Source: Pelagophyceae sp. CCMP2097 (Eukaryota; Sar; Pelagophyceae). Taken from it: 17,912 bases of DNA. The translations under genes and the position numbers were made by a program. The notes below the pieces were generated by a model, which made no database searches, was not told where the DNA came from, and was given only the letters and a program-made list of their open reading frames with translations. Positions 17,855 through 17,912 of the stretch are shown here, one piece after another. The stretch is taken from positions 1 to 17,912 of the forward strand of contig MU657884.1 of NCBI GenBank assembly GCA_026770575.1, given 5' to 3'. How positions within the stretch are numbered: position 1 is the stretch's first letter; the number at the start of each line of letters is the position of its first letter.

Positions 17855-17882
17855 TTGATTGAAGGATTACTTGGGGCAATTA

Positions 17883-17912
17883 TGTCTGTCTGTCTGTTTG
17901 TCTGTCTGTCTG
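17883..17912 (+). repeat. TGTC microsatellite running off the window end
   Basis: Seven TGTC units with one TGTT interruption, followed by TG at the window end. Simple-sequence DNA. It may mark the passage from the viral element into other sequence, or it may be where the assembly stops. Confidence 0.85.

Noticed and set aside
17866..17880. TTGGGGCAATT as another transposon terminus
   Set aside because: Only about eight bases match the TTGGGGCA of the pogo-like ends. The rest of the repeat and the flanking TA pattern are missing.

Overview
The window is a mosaic of two very different kinds of DNA. Most of it (about 232-4929 and 8669-17790) is AT-rich, compact, virus-like sequence. It carries a protein-primed family B DNA polymerase, a penton-like and a double-jelly-roll-capsid-like gene, and a very long fibre-like gene. 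This set fits a Polinton/Maverick, Polinton-like virus or adenovirus-related (adintovirus-type) element, free or integrated, most likely from a protist. No integrase, packaging ATPase or protease is visible, so the element is probably incomplete in the window.

The most striking property is the genetic code. Read with the standard code, the AT-rich genes are shredded by TAA and TAG. Read with TAA/TAG as an amino acid (best fit glutamine) and TGA as the only stop, they open into coherent, mostly abutting genes. The clearest are 11842-12321 (eight internal TAA, TGA stop overlapping the next ATG), 9847-10539 (seven internal TAA/TAG), 10455-10787 on the minus strand (one TAA, one TAG) and 13741-15522 (15 internal TAA/TAG, no TGA in 594 codons). 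In the fibre gene, related internal repeats carry CAG in two copies and TAG in the third at the same aligned position. Besides these codons there are about 18 net frame changes, mostly next to runs of 6-10 A or T. They may be real decay or homopolymer errors in the assembly.

The second kind of DNA is GC-rich and transposon-derived. A complete pogo/Tigger-like element (4932-8666) has 25-bp perfect terminal inverted repeats, a TA target duplication and a three-exon transposase with an NMDE / DGH / PND catalytic triad. It ends at a TAA stop and has no in-frame TAA or TAG before it, so it behaves as a standard-code nuclear gene. It landed inside a viral gene, whose frame is continuous across the empty site. 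Bases 1-229 are the right end of a second, diverged relative that runs off the window.

Layout: transposon end (1-231); unknown gene (374-980); polymerase (about 1181-3848); two or three small genes (3845-4764); a gene split by the transposon (4739-4931 and 8669-8790); unknown genes (8812-9839, 9847-10539); a minus-strand gene (10455-10787) diverging from the penton-like gene (10825 to about 11760); a small capsid-cluster gene (11842-12321); the capsid-like gene (12318-13637); the fibre-like gene (13737-17481); a small gene (17478-17635); and a repeat-rich end with a 23-bp-stem hairpin (17792-17854) and a TGTC microsatellite. Penton, small protein, capsid, fibre is the relative order also seen in adenoviruses. 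Protein names outside the polymerase and transposase rest on short pattern matches made by eye.
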